Shown here: positions 33,935 through 42,504 of the stretch, one piece after another
Layout: the number at the start of each line of letters is the position of its first letter
Numbering within the stretch: the first letter of the stretch is position 1
DNA from: an uncultured Clostridia bacterium
GTDB taxonomy: Bacteria; Bacillota; Clostridia; Christensenellales; Aristaeellaceae
DNA length: 64,000 nucleotides
Assembly (NCBI GenBank): GCA_934630705.1
Contig: CAKTWP010000012.1
Span: 1-64,000, forward strand
Direction: 5' to 3'
Program-made: the position numbers and the translations under genes
The notes under the pieces: generated by a model
Database searches by the model: none
The model's input: the letters and a program-made list of their open reading frames with translations, nothing else
Told to the model about the DNA's origin: nothing

Positions 33935-34981
33935 ATGTCCATTAACAAGAAAAAGATTCGGCGGGAAGTTGTGCTGAACGGTGTAAAGGTCTGGGTTACG
34001 GCAGACACTGAGCAGGAGTATGTGGAGAAGGTTCTGCGGTTATCTGGCGCGGCTGGCGGTTCCGCCATGAAGCATAGCTTTCGGGATTATGCGGAGAACT
34101 GGTTTGAAGTGTTTTCCAAGCCGAATGTGGCAAACGTGACGGCGCTGACCTACAGACGGCAGCTAAACCATTACATTCTGCCGGTATTGGGCGATAAGAA
34201 CCTGGAGGACATAACGCCTGCAGATGTACAGTCGGTTTTCAATCAGATGGATGACGACGCGAAGCAGGAGACGAAAAACAAGGTCAAGATTGTTCTCAAC
34301 CAGATCTTCAAAATGGCTTTGGACGACGGCTTCATCCTGCGAAATCCGCTGCAATCTTCCGCTGTGAAGATCAAAGGCAAGGCAGCCAATGTCACAGAGC
34401 CTTATACCGTCGATCAGATGCGGTTTCTGGCAGCTCATTTGGGAGAGGTAAAACGAGAAATGGATCGTGCCTGGCTGGCTCTGTCTATTTCCCTGCCATT
34501 GAGGCCTGAAGAAGTGCTTGGGTTGAAGTGGGAGGATATTGATTTAGAGAACTGCGTGATTCATGTGCGGAATACGGTAACTCATCCGACCCGGAATGAG
34601 CCTGAGTTTAAGCCCTATACCAAGACTGCATCAAGCGTTCGGGAACTGGCATTCCCAAGAGAGATTCTGGCATACCTTCCGAAGCCCGGAAAGCCGGAAG
34701 ATTTTGTGGTCGGCGGGGAGAAGGCGGTGAGCTATACGCTGCTCCGAGGCATCCGCAAGCGGATCAACTGGGATACGCACTTCGGGGAGACCATCACGCC
34801 AAGGCGGTTCAGGACGACAGTTGCGACAGATATTTCCGCGATGACCCATGATCTGAAGCTGGTACAGCAGATGTTGGGCCACAGCACCCCACAGATGACA
34901 CTCAAGCATTACGACAAGGGTCGAAGTGGAGCGATCGACGCCTCAAAAGCCATTAGTCAGTGCTATGGATTCAGCGGCTAA
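33935..34981 (+). CDS. Tyrosine site-specific integrase
   Basis: About 348 aa from ATG 33935, which has AGGAGG 5 nt upstream and starts like related integrases (KKKIRREVVLNGVKVWVTADTEQEY). An in-frame ATG at 33830 with its own ribosome site would add 35 residues. The SAM-like DNA-binding domain (FRDYAENWFEVFSKPN...) is followed by the catalytic domain: RPEEVLGLKWEDI (first Arg), TPRRFRTTVAT (second Arg), LGHSTPQMTLKHYDKG (His and Tyr nucleophile). The usual His of the HxLR box is Arg here. It should drive integration into the adjacent tRNA-Thr gene. Confidence 0.88.
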   Translation: MSINKKKIRREVVLNGVKVWVTADTEQEYVEKVLRLSGAAGGSAMKHSFRDYAENWFEVFSKPNVANVTALTYRRQLNHYILPVLGDKNLEDITPADVQSVFNQMDDDAKQETKNKVKIVLNQIFKMALDDGFILRNPLQSSAVKIKGKAANVTEPYTVDQMRFLAAHLGEVKREMDRAWLALSISLPLRPEEVLGLKWEDIDLENCVIHVRNTVTHPTRNEPEFKPYTKTASSVRELAFPREILAYLPKPGKPEDFVVGGEKAVSYTLLRGIRKRINWDTHFGETITPRRFRTTVATDISAMTHDLKLVQQMLGHSTPQMTLKHYDKGRSGAIDASKAISQCYGFSG

Positions 34982-35046
34982 CTGACGGATTGCTGACGGC
35001 GCATACAATAGTAGAAACTCTTCAGAAACTGACGGATTTCTGACGG
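34981..35046 (+). repeat. Arm-type integrase sites in the attachment region
   Basis: ACTGACGGATTGCTGACGG at 34981-34999 and ACTGACGGATTTCTGACGG at 35028-35046 differ at one base. Together they give four CTGACGG motifs in pairs between the integrase gene and the tRNA, the layout of a P' arm of attP. The crossover core itself cannot be set without the left junction. Confidence 0.65.
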
Positions 35047-35110
35047 AAAAACAGATGAGGTCGCCAATTTGCAAGTCTGGAAGGCCGATTCTGCAAAAAG
35101 ATGTCCAAAA

Positions 35111-35143
35111 CAATAAAAAAACCAGCCATTTCTGACTGGTTTT

Positions 35144-35144
<1 letters not shown>
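35111..35144 (-). terminator. Terminator of the tRNA-Thr gene
   Basis: Reading the minus strand, AAAAACCAG pairs with CTGGTTTTT around TCAGAAATGG, and a T-run follows. It lies directly after the tRNA CCA end. Confidence 0.75.
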
Positions 35145-35219
<75 letters not shown>

Positions 35220-35236
35220 ACCGCAGCAACAGTAAT

Positions 35237-35265
35237 ATAATACATCATTTTTCACATTTCGTCAA
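35237..35265 (-). promoter_or_regulatory. Promoter of the tRNA-Thr gene
   Basis: On the minus strand TTGACG (35265-35260), a 17-nt spacer and TATTAT (35242-35237), ~18 nt before the tRNA 5' end. Confidence 0.75.
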
Positions 35266-35294
35266 GCCCCAAATTCGATTTTTTGAATAAAAAT

Positions 35295-35308
35295 CTGAAT
35301 CGATTCAG
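35295..35308. promoter_or_regulatory. Perfect palindrome CTGAATCGATTCAG (LacI-type operator-like)
   Basis: A 14-bp perfect palindrome with central CG, similar to LacI-family operators. It lies between the divergent tRNA and esterase promoters, 67 bp before the esterase -35. No LacI gene is in the window. Confidence 0.4.
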
Positions 35309-35374
35309 AAATTCGTTTCACCGGGGTAGATCGTCTGCCCATCGCGCCATGCCGCTGCCCAAGAAAAGGCGGCG

Positions 35375-35404
35375 TTGCCAAGGCGCAGGGGGACATGGTA
35401 TAAT
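35375..35404 (+). promoter_or_regulatory. Promoter of the SGNH hydrolase gene
   Basis: TTGCCA (35375-35380), 18-nt spacer, extended TGG-TATAAT (35399-35404), ~99 nt before the ATG. Confidence 0.7.
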
Positions 35405-35502
35405 AAGCAAAACGGTCGTTTGCATGCGCAGCGTCGGCGTTGTTTCGCGCATTGCAAAGAGAAACGAATGCCGTATACATCGGCAAAAAAGGAGATCGGC
35501 TT

Positions 35503-36600
35503 ATGAAAACCCTCGCTGAAATTGACCCGAACTTCCAGGTGGACGCCATCGTTCCGACATCCGCCGTATTCTTCGATCCACGGGAAGCGCCCTGCAGCAT
35601 TTGGGGATTGGTGCCCAACGAAGAACGGACATTTTGCCGTCTGCCCCTTTCCATGCTGCCGGAATGCTCCGAAGGGGTGCAGCGCCTGGCCTTCCATCTG
35701 GCGGGGGGCTGCGTGCGGTTTTCTACGGATTCGGATTATCTGGCCGTGCTCTGGGAGCTGCCCCAGGGCGGCACCATGGGCCATTTTACGGCCTGCGGCG
35801 AGCGGGGCATGGCCCTATATACGGAAAGCGATGAAGGGGCGCGGCAAGTCAAAACGCTGATTCCCCAGATGCGGCCTGAGGGCGGATGCCAGCTGCAGCA
35901 GACATCCCTGATTCCCCTGCCCGGCGGAATGCGGCACTACGCCCTGTATCTGCCCCTGTACAGCGGGCTGAGCAGCCTGCTGCTGGGTATCGCACCGGAC
36001 GCGCAGATGCTGCCCGGGCGCACGCCTGCGTTGGAAAAGCCGCTGGTGTTTTACGGCTCCTCCATCACCCAGGGAGGCTGCGCCGCCACGGCGGGCGCAT
36101 GCTATCCCGCGCTGTTGGCCCGGCGGCTGGACGCGGCGCAAATCAATCTGGGCTTTTCCGGCAATGCCAAGGGCGAAGGGCCCATGGCGCGATATATTGC
36201 CGGGCTGGATATGAGCGTCTTTATTTTCGATTATGACCACAACGCCCCCGATGCGGCGCATCTCCGGGCCACCCACGCCCCCTTCTTCCAGATCGTGCGT
36301 CAGGCCCAGCCCAGGCTGCCCATCGTGATGGTAAGCCGGCCGGACTTTGACCGGGAGCCCGGTCCCGCCCGGGAAAGGCGGCAGGTGATTCTGGAAACAT
36401 ATCTGAACGCCCTGGCCGCAGGCGACCGGCATGTGTATTTCGTGGATGGCGAAGGGCTTTTCGGCAATCGGAACCGGGAGGAATGCACTGTGGATGGCTG
36501 CCATCCCACCAACCTGGGCTTCCTGCGCATGGCGGACGGCATCGAGCCGGTGCTGCGCCGGGCGCTGGCGGAGCGGGAGGAAGCGCTCCTCACCAATTGA
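35503..36600 (+). CDS. SGNH/GDSL-type hydrolase (probable carbohydrate esterase)
   Basis: 365 aa from ATG 35503 with AAAGGAGA upstream. The N-terminal half is beta-rich, as in the GxDLY-type domain that precedes this lipase family. The catalytic half starts at PLVFYGSSITQGG (block I Ser), then NLGFSGNAKGEG (block II/III Gly and Asn), and ends with DGCHPTNLGFLRMA (Asp and His of block V). Likely an acetyl-esterase acting on sugars or plant glycans. No signal peptide, so intracellular. It is monocistronic, with a long hairpin downstream. Confidence 0.82.
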   Translation: MKTLAEIDPNFQVDAIVPTSAVFFDPREAPCSIWGLVPNEERTFCRLPLSMLPECSEGVQRLAFHLAGGCVRFSTDSDYLAVLWELPQGGTMGHFTACGERGMALYTESDEGARQVKTLIPQMRPEGGCQLQQTSLIPLPGGMRHYALYLPLYSGLSSLLLGIAPDAQMLPGRTPALEKPLVFYGSSITQGGCAATAGACYPALLARRLDAAQINLGFSGNAKGEGPMARYIAGLDMSVFIFDYDHNAPDAAHLRATHAPFFQIVRQAQPRLPIVMVSRPDFDREPGPARERRQVILETYLNALAAGDRHVYFVDGEGLFGNRNREECTVDGCHPTNLGFLRMADGIEPVLRRALAEREEALLTN

Positions 36601-36746
36601 CCCAGGGAACACGCAGGAAGAAGCCGGCGGAAGCCGCCGCCTCATTTGAGCGAAAGTCAAAATCGGCATCTGCCTGGCAGGCTTGGATACTAAAGCAGGC
36701 GGCCCCCAGCGTCTTCATTTTCGCATCAATTCCTGGCAGAACAAAA

Positions 36747-36796
36747 CCTCCTGTTGCAGCCGTTCCTTCTCTATGCTGCCGCAGGAGGCCTCTTTT
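36747..36796 (+). terminator. Terminator after the SGNH hydrolase; rest of the gap is unassigned
   Basis: CCTCCTG-tt-GCAGC (36747-36760) pairs with GCTGC-cg-CAGGAGG (ending 36788), then CCTCTTTTTC. The gap 36601-37018 otherwise shows no gene; its last 65 bp hold the next promoter. Confidence 0.65.
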
Positions 36797-36955
36797 TCAT
36801 GGTCCGTTTATCGGGGTACAGCCCATGGCCGCGTTGCTCCTCAGCTGCTTGGGCGCGCAGCTGATAATCCTTCCAAGGAAGCGTCGGCTCCTGATTTTTA
36901 ACGTGCTGGAAGGCGGGGGCTTTGCTTTGTTGTATAGATTCCCCTGTATGTCATA

Positions 36956-36995
36956 TTGACGCTTCCTGCGCGGCCTTGTTATAATGTTATAACAA
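36956..36995 (+). promoter_or_regulatory. Promoter and 20-bp palindromic operator of the frl-like operon
   Basis: TTGACG (36956-36961), 18-nt spacer, TATAAT (36980-36985). The -10 lies inside TTGTTATAATGTTATAACAA (36976-36995), 9-bp inverted arms around TG. A repressor bound here would block polymerase. The GntR-type gene of the same operon is the natural candidate. Confidence 0.75.
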
Positions 36996-37018
36996 AGTGC
37001 AAGAGAGGGGGCCATCCC

Positions 37019-38017
37019 GTGATCAATTTTAACGAGGAACAGATCATCCTGAACGCGGAAAGCATCTACCGCCAGCGCGCAAAAATTGAGCAGATTGCAG
37101 ACAGCATCTGCGACAACGGCTTCGATTTGCTGCTCTTCACCTCCAGCGGCGGCTCACAGGCCATGCTGGATCCCTTTGCTTTCTATGTGCGTCATATGTC
37201 CCGCTTGCCAGTGGAAAACATCCTTTCCGCAGATCTGCTGCTGGGCGGCTGTAACCGCATCACCGGCAACAGCGTCGCCTTCCTTGCCTCCAAGTCCGGC
37301 GATACAGAGGAAACGCTGGCGGCCGCCCGCTGGCTGAAGGAACGCGGCGTGCGGCTGTTTTCCCTCATCAGCCAGGCAGCCTCCCCGCTGGAGGCGATCA
37401 GCGATGACTGTATCGTATACGGCGAGGGGCGTCCACAGGAGCTGGCCTTCTATCTGCTGATCGGCCGCATTTTGTACCGCCAGGGCTGCTTTGAGGCTTA
37501 CCCACGCTTTGCCTCTGAGCTCAAGGGGCTGGGCTACGCCCTGGCGCAGGTTCGCAGGCAGGCGGATGAAAAATGCCTTGATTACGCCCGCAGATATTGC
37601 CGGGAGCCCTACAACATCTGGATTGGATCGGGCGATTTATGGCCTCAAGCCTATTCTTACAGCATGTGCGTGCTGGAGGAAAGCCAATGGATCCGCACAA
37701 AGAGCGTTTCCAGCCCGGAGTTTTTCCATGGCACCCTGGAGCTTGTGCAGGAGGATGTGTGCGTCACGCTGCTATTAACGGAAGGCCCCACCCGTCCGCT
37801 GGACGAGCGCGTGCGGGACTTTGCCCTCCGTCATACCAACAAGCTGACCTGCTTTGATGCCCGCGATTATGCCTTGCCCGGCATCAGCGACGCATTCCGG
37901 CCGCTGCTCAGTCCGGTAGTGATGGCCGCCGTGCTGCAGCGCATCAGCAAGAACATGGAGGTTATCACGAATCATTCGCTGAACCTCCGCCGCTACTACA
38001 GAAAAGAGCGTTACTGA
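37019..38017 (+). CDS. frlB: FrlB-like SIS-domain sugar-phosphate deglycase
   Basis: 332 aa, GTG start after AGAGAGGGG. Two SIS domains are visible: LLLFTSSGGSQAMLDPFAFY...FLASKSGDTEETLAAARWLKERG, and IWIGSGDLWPQAYSYSMCVLEESQW...SPEFFHGTLELV. The last block and the C-terminal RRYYRKERY resemble fructoselysine 6-phosphate deglycase (FrlB/GfrF), which splits the Amadori sugar phosphate to glucose 6-phosphate and the amino acid. The kinase gene beside it supports this. Exact substrate (fructose-lysine, glucose-lysine or other) is not shown, and no transporter is encoded nearby. Confidence 0.75.
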   Translation: MINFNEEQIILNAESIYRQRAKIEQIADSICDNGFDLLLFTSSGGSQAMLDPFAFYVRHMSRLPVENILSADLLLGGCNRITGNSVAFLASKSGDTEETLAAARWLKERGVRLFSLISQAASPLEAISDDCIVYGEGRPQELAFYLLIGRILYRQGCFEAYPRFASELKGLGYALAQVRRQADEKCLDYARRYCREPYNIWIGSGDLWPQAYSYSMCVLEESQWIRTKSVSSPEFFHGTLELVQEDVCVTLLLTEGPTRPLDERVRDFALRHTNKLTCFDARDYALPGISDAFRPLLSPVVMAAVLQRISKNMEVITNHSLNLRRYYRKERY

Positions 38018-38937
38018 TGGTGAAATTGATTGCCTTGGGCGATAACTGCATCGACCTGTACCGGAACACTGGCGAAGCTTTCCCCGGCGGAAATGCAGTG
38101 AATGTGGCTGTCCATGCGGCAAACGCAGGCGCGCAGGCGGAGTATCTGGGCGCGCTGGGAACAGACTGCATGGCGGCCGTGCTCCTTCGGGCGCTGGCCG
38201 AAAATGGCGTTCGCTATGCGGCATGCCCTATATTGTCCGGCAGGACCACCAAGGCCTGCTGCTATCAGGTTGTCAGCGGAGAGCGCACCTTTCTGGAGGT
38301 GCTGACCGGCGAAAGCTGGGCCGGTCCGATCAATCTGACCGCAAAAGAGCTTGAGCATCTGGCGCAGGCAGACGTGATTGTTTCCAGCTGCAATGCAAAA
38401 ATACCGCAGTTCATAGCGGCGGTGGCGGCGCTTCCGCCTGTTTTCGCCTTTGATTTCGGAGAGAAGGAAAAATACCGCAGCCCTGATTATTATGATCAAG
38501 TATGCAGAAACGGTATGGATTTGGCCATGTTCTCCTGCGCGCCGATGGATCAGGAGGCCTTCCGCGCTTTCTGCGCGCCCCTGCATAAGCGGGGCGTTCG
38601 CCATGTGCTGGCGACCCTTGGCTGTGCCGGTCAGCTGCTTTCCAACGGCGAAACGGTGATCCGCCATCAACCAAGCTCTCTCGTAACGCGGGATACCATG
38701 GGCGCGGGCGATACCTTTCTGGCGGTGCTGGCAACGTCCCTGGCAGAAGCCGGCTGGCGCAGGGGTATGCGCTTGTCCGAAGCTGTGCTGCTCAAGGCCC
38801 TGGAGCGCGCCTCCCGTGCTGCTGCGGAAAACTGTTTGCGGCAGGGAGGAATTGGCGTCCGTGTTCAAATGACGATGGAAGAAATCAGAAGGTGGGAGTG
38901 TTCGCTCAATGGACATGGGAAGGTTTCATCTGGATAA
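38017..38937 (+). CDS. frlD: FrlD-like fructosamine kinase (PfkB family)
   Basis: 306 aa, ATG overlapping the deglycase stop by 1 nt. The N-terminus LIALGDNCIDLYRNTGEAFPGGNAVNVAVHA is very close to fructoselysine 6-kinase FrlD (GDNCVDIY...GGNAVNVAV). The PfkB signature 2 is DTMGAGDTFLAVLATSL with the catalytic Asp in GAGD. It should phosphorylate the Amadori sugar at C6 to give the deglycase substrate. It overlaps the regulator gene by 29 nt. Confidence 0.8.
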   Translation: MVKLIALGDNCIDLYRNTGEAFPGGNAVNVAVHAANAGAQAEYLGALGTDCMAAVLLRALAENGVRYAACPILSGRTTKACCYQVVSGERTFLEVLTGESWAGPINLTAKELEHLAQADVIVSSCNAKIPQFIAAVAALPPVFAFDFGEKEKYRSPDYYDQVCRNGMDLAMFSCAPMDQEAFRAFCAPLHKRGVRHVLATLGCAGQLLSNGETVIRHQPSSLVTRDTMGAGDTFLAVLATSLAEAGWRRGMRLSEAVLLKALERASRAAAENCLRQGGIGVRVQMTMEEIRRWECSLNGHGKVSSG

Positions 38938-39655
38938 GCAAAGCGCGACGCCGCTGTATGAACAGCTCCGGGCGCAAATCATGGACGCCATCCGCCTGTG
39001 CGAATTGACCGCCGGGGATCAGCTGCCCACCGAGGAGGAGCTATGCCGCGCGCTGGATATTTCCCGGCCGGTTGTGCAAGGCGCATGTAAGGCCCTCATC
39101 CGTGATGGGTATATCCAGCGTGTCCGCGGCAAGGGAACCTTTGTACGGGTGCCGGATTCCCGCGGGCGTTTCATCAATCGGCAGCTGAGCTTTCAGGATG
39201 AGATGCGGCTGTTGGGGCTTCCCCACCGCACCGAGGTGCTGTGCGCAGAGTGGTTTCCCCGGCCCGTGCTTCTGCGGGAAACACCCCAGCTTCCCGGCGG
39301 CTGGTGGTATCATCTTGTGCGTCTGCGTTATGTGAAGGATCAGCCCTTTGTGCTGGCAGAGAACGACATTCCCGGGGCATACTTCCCTGACATCGACCGG
39401 TTTGACTATGCCAGGCGTTCGCTGTATGACGTGCTGAAGCAGGAATACGGTGTGCGGATCGTTCATTCCCGCCGGAGCATGACAGCCCGGCTGCCCTCCA
39501 ATGAGACGGCAGCCCATCTGCGCATCCGGAAAACCGCGCCGGTTATGGTGGTGGATAATATCGTTTATGACCAGCAGGAAAGAATCATTGATCTGAGCCG
39601 TGAATGGCTGGAAGGCGTGACGCATCAATTCGATTTTGATGTTTACAACCCATAA
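38909..39655 (+). CDS. GntR/HutC-family regulator of the frl-like operon
   Basis: 248 aa. The N-terminal winged helix is typical GntR (TPLYEQLRAQIMDAIRLCEL-x-AGDQLPTEEELCRALDISRPVV...GKGTFV). The C-terminal ~165 residues form a UTRA ligand domain (FQDEMRLLG...HLVRLRYVKDQPFVLAENDIP...SREWLEGVTHQFDFDV). It likely binds a sugar phosphate and controls the palindrome at 36976-36995. ATG 38909 or 38915 could start it; GGGAG precedes both. Overlap with the kinase gene implies auto-control. Confidence 0.85.
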   Translation: MDMGRFHLDKQSATPLYEQLRAQIMDAIRLCELTAGDQLPTEEELCRALDISRPVVQGACKALIRDGYIQRVRGKGTFVRVPDSRGRFINRQLSFQDEMRLLGLPHRTEVLCAEWFPRPVLLRETPQLPGGWWYHLVRLRYVKDQPFVLAENDIPGAYFPDIDRFDYARRSLYDVLKQEYGVRIVHSRRSMTARLPSNETAAHLRIRKTAPVMVVDNIVYDQQERIIDLSREWLEGVTHQFDFDVYNP

Positions 39656-39667
39656 GGAGGGATTTTT

Positions 39668-40639
39668 ATGCTGTTTCTGGGCTGCGACGGCGGCTGCACC
39701 AAGTATGCCTACGCTTTGGCGGACGAAAGCGGCCATGTGCTGGCATCCACCCGCGAGGAAGGCTTCAACTATCAGCTGGAGCGGGGAGAGCGCTTCGATT
39801 CCCGTCTGAAGGCTCATCTGTCCCGTCTGCTGGCGGCGGCAGGAGCAAAGGCCGACGACGTCACCTATGCAGCCTACGGCCTGGCCGGTTATGATGAAGG
39901 CCCCGGCGTCAACGCGGATATGCGCCGCGCAGTCAGCGAAGCGCTGGGGCATGACCGTGTCCGCCTGTGCAGCGACGCAGTGCTGGGCTGGTCCGGAGCG
40001 CTGGGCTCGCAGGCAGGCATCAACGTGGTATCCGGTACTGGCTCCATCGCCTATGGCGAGGATGAAGCCGGCGGCGCTGCCCGTTGCGGCGGTTGGTCGC
40101 TGGAATTCGGCGATGAAGGCTCCTCCTGCTGGATCGGCAAGATGGGGCTGAATGCCTTCTTTCGTCAGTCGGACGGCCGGATGGCGCGCACGCTGCTCTA
40201 TGATTGGTTCATGCGTTATTTCAAGCTGGAGGATCCGCTGCACCTGGCACAGATCGTTTACGACTACATGGCGGGAGATTTTTCCCGCTGCGCCTCCCTT
40301 CAATATGAAATGAAGAAGCTGTGGGAGCAGCAGGAGCCTTGTGCGCTACAGATTTACAAACAGGCGGCGCAGGAGCTGGGCCAGCTGGTGGCGGCGCTGC
40401 GCGACAGGCTTCAATTGCAGGAGCGGCCCTTTAAGGTATCCTTCTCCGGCGGCTTGTTCAAGGCCGGCGCATGCATCCTCTCGCCGTTTACTGAGATCGT
40501 GGAGGAACTGGGGGGAAAGCTGACCGCCCCGTTATATGGCCCGCTGGTGGGCGCAATCGGATTGGCGGCACGCACGCATCTCCAGGGGGAGCAGCTGGCA
40601 GAAATGCTGCAAAAGGTTCACGAAAGCGTGGGTATATAA
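39668..40639 (+). CDS. BadF/BadG-type (N-acetylglucosamine kinase-like) sugar kinase
   Basis: 323 aa after AAGGAGG. ASKHA ATPase motifs are visible: FLGCDGGCTKYAYAL (phosphate 1), YGLAGYDEGP, VVSGTGSIAYG (phosphate 2) and GGWSLEFGDEGSSCWIG (typical of NAGK/BadF proteins). Adenosine-site SGGLFKAG is near residue 260. Members phosphorylate GlcNAc or related sugars. Last gene of the operon; a strong hairpin terminator follows at 40767. Confidence 0.75.
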   Translation: MLFLGCDGGCTKYAYALADESGHVLASTREEGFNYQLERGERFDSRLKAHLSRLLAAAGAKADDVTYAAYGLAGYDEGPGVNADMRRAVSEALGHDRVRLCSDAVLGWSGALGSQAGINVVSGTGSIAYGEDEAGGAARCGGWSLEFGDEGSSCWIGKMGLNAFFRQSDGRMARTLLYDWFMRYFKLEDPLHLAQIVYDYMAGDFSRCASLQYEMKKLWEQQEPCALQIYKQAAQELGQLVAALRDRLQLQERPFKVSFSGGLFKAGACILSPFTEIVEELGGKLTAPLYGPLVGAIGLAARTHLQGEQLAEMLQKVHESVGI

Positions 40640-40678
40640 ATCCATAAAAGAAATCCACGTAAAAAAGCGGCTCGTCCT

Positions 40679-40718
40679 GCGCAAGCCGCCCAGTTTATGC
40701 GCAAGCCGCCCAGTTTAT
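40679..40718 (+). repeat. 20-bp tandem duplication
   Basis: GCGCAAGCCGCCCAGTTTAT occurs twice head to tail (40679-40698, 40699-40718) in the gap after the kinase operon. Confidence 0.9.
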
Positions 40719-40766
40719 GAATAAACGCTTGTCAAAAAAGCGCATACACGCAAAGCGGGATGCAAG

Positions 40767-40791
40767 GAAGGGCGGCAAGCCCTTCTTTTTT
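40767..40791 (+). terminator. Terminator of the frl-like operon
   Basis: GAAGGGC (40767-40773) pairs with GCCCTTC (40779-40785) over GGCAA, then six T. Confidence 0.85.
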
Positions 40792-40902
40792 CATCGTATC
40801 GGCCGGCTTTTCCGGTGGGGCAGGGCGATTTTTCGGAGCGCAGCGCAGAAAAATCATTTCCGCTGCTTTGCCCTGCAGGATGCACCCCTTCAACCTGCAG
40901 GG

Positions 40903-40930
40903 TGCGTGTCAAAAAGTTTTTTGACACGCA
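40903..40930. repeat. Palindrome TGCGTGTCAAAAA/TTTTTGACACGCA
   Basis: 13-bp perfect arms around GT, in the gap (40792-41043) between two converging gene ends. A near-copy is at 59618-59648. The rest of the gap shows no gene. Confidence 0.7.
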
Positions 40931-41043
40931 GAAGCGCTTGTAAAAAAACAGGCGTTTGTTTTTTGAAGCCGGCATGGGCGTCCTCTTTGTGGCCAATCCC
41001 TTTTCCGGCGCTGCAAAAGCGCGTCATTTCCCTTGCAAGAGCC

Positions 41044-42504
41044 TCATCCCTGATGCAGCGGAAGCTCCACGATAAAGGACGCGCCCTTGCCCTCCTCGCT
41101 TTCCACGCGAATGGCGCCGCCATGAAGCAGCACCAGCTGATGCACAATGGACAGACCCAAGCCCGTGCCGCCCTTTTCCCGGCTCCGGGCCTTATCCACC
41201 CGGTAGAACCGGTCGAAGATATGGGACATGTTCTCCTTGGGAATGCCCGGGCCATTGTCGGTTACGGTCAGGCGTGCATCCCGGCCCTGGCGCTGCAGCG
41301 TTACCTTGATCTGCCCGCCCGCCTGGGTATACTTCACGGCGTTTTCCATCAGGTTGTAAATCACCTGATTCAGCTTGGATTTATCGGCGTAAATATCGCA
41401 GGAATCCGCCAGCGCCAGCTGAATCTGCTGCTGCTTCTGATCCGCAATGGGCTGCAGCCGATGGGCGTTTTCCTTCACCAGCGCGGCGATGGACAGGTTC
41501 TCCCGCGTCAGCTTCACGTTGTGGGAGTCCATCTGCACCAGCGTCAGCAAATCGCTGACCACGTTGCTCAGCCGGTCGATCTCGGAATTGATATCGTTCA
41601 TAAATTCCGTGCGCAGTTCCTTATCCATATCCGGCTGATAGATCAGGGATTCCAGCATGATTTTCATGGTAGCCAGCGGGGTTTTCAGCTCATGGCTGGC
41701 GTTGGACACAAACTGGTTGCGGGATTGATCCAGCGTTTCCAGCTTTTCGGACATGGAGTTGAACGCCTGGGCCAGCTGCTTCATTTCCCCCGAGCCCTTC
41801 ACCCGCACCCGGGCGGAAAAATCGCCCTTGGCCATGCGCTGGATTCCCCGCATCAGCCCGGCGATGGGATTGGTGATAACCCGGGAAAACACCAGCGAAC
41901 ACAGCAGCGCCATGGCCGCGATAATCACGAAGATCAGGATCATCTGATCCTGCAATTGATACAGGCTCTGCATCATCTCCTGCACCGGGGATACCAGCAG
42001 CAGCACGCCGATAATCTCCGAGGCGGAAACCACCCCCGCCGTGCAATAGCCCACCCAGGCTGCCCCCGTGCGCCGCACAAACAGCAGCCGGGACGTATCC
42101 AGCCGCGCGCCGGAATCCAGCTCATGCACGCCATAATCCACGCTCTGGCCCTTCACCAGAATGCTGCACACCTCCGGATATTCCAGCCGCGCGCCCTGGA
42201 TCTCGCCGTAGCTGTCCAGCTGCACCTTGCCGCTCTGATCCAGCAGCAGGATGCGCCCGCCCAGCTCGCCCCCGGCGGCGGACAATTGGGTATGCAAAGA
42301 AGCCGCATCGCTGCTGCGCAGAAGCGGCGCGATCCGGGAAGCCAGGGTTTCCAGCCCCGATCGGTCCGAGCGAATCCGCTGCTCGAATAAATAATCGCCC
42401 ACCATGCTGCTCAGGGAACCTGCCATCGCGTAAAACGACAGCCCCACGATCAGCAGGAAGGCGAGCAGAATCCGAACGCGGATGCTGGCAAAGGGGTTTT
42501 TAAT
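41044..42504 (-). CDS. Sensor histidine kinase
   Basis: About 486 aa. Layout: N-terminal membrane helix (ILLAFLLIVGLSFYAMAGSL), a ~150-residue external sensor, second membrane helix (LIFVIIAAMALLCSLVF), HAMP (ITNPIAGLMRGIQRMAKGDFSARV), HisKA (SNASHELKTPLATMK, phospho-His) and HATPase (NLMENAVKYT, DNGPGIP, GGTGLGLSIV). It pairs with the regulator just upstream. There is no ATG, GTG or TTG between the regulator stop and the first membrane helix; an ATT overlapping that stop (42504-42502) is the best candidate, giving the coordinates used. A WalK/PhoR-like role is possible; the signal is unknown. Confidence 0.85.
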   Translation of the reverse strand: MKNPFASIRVRILLAFLLIVGLSFYAMAGSLSSMVGDYLFEQRIRSDRSGLETLASRIAPLLRSSDAASLHTQLSAAGGELGGRILLLDQSGKVQLDSYGEIQGARLEYPEVCSILVKGQSVDYGVHELDSGARLDTSRLLFVRRTGAAWVGYCTAGVVSASEIIGVLLLVSPVQEMMQSLYQLQDQMILIFVIIAAMALLCSLVFSRVITNPIAGLMRGIQRMAKGDFSARVRVKGSGEMKQLAQAFNSMSEKLETLDQSRNQFVSNASHELKTPLATMKIMLESLIYQPDMDKELRTEFMNDINSEIDRLSNVVSDLLTLVQMDSHNVKLTRENLSIAALVKENAHRLQPIADQKQQQIQLALADSCDIYADKSKLNQVIYNLMENAVKYTQAGGQIKVTLQRQGRDARLTVTDNGPGIPKENMSHIFDRFYRVDKARSREKGGTGLGLSIVHQLVLLHGGAIRVESEEGKGASFIVELPLHQG

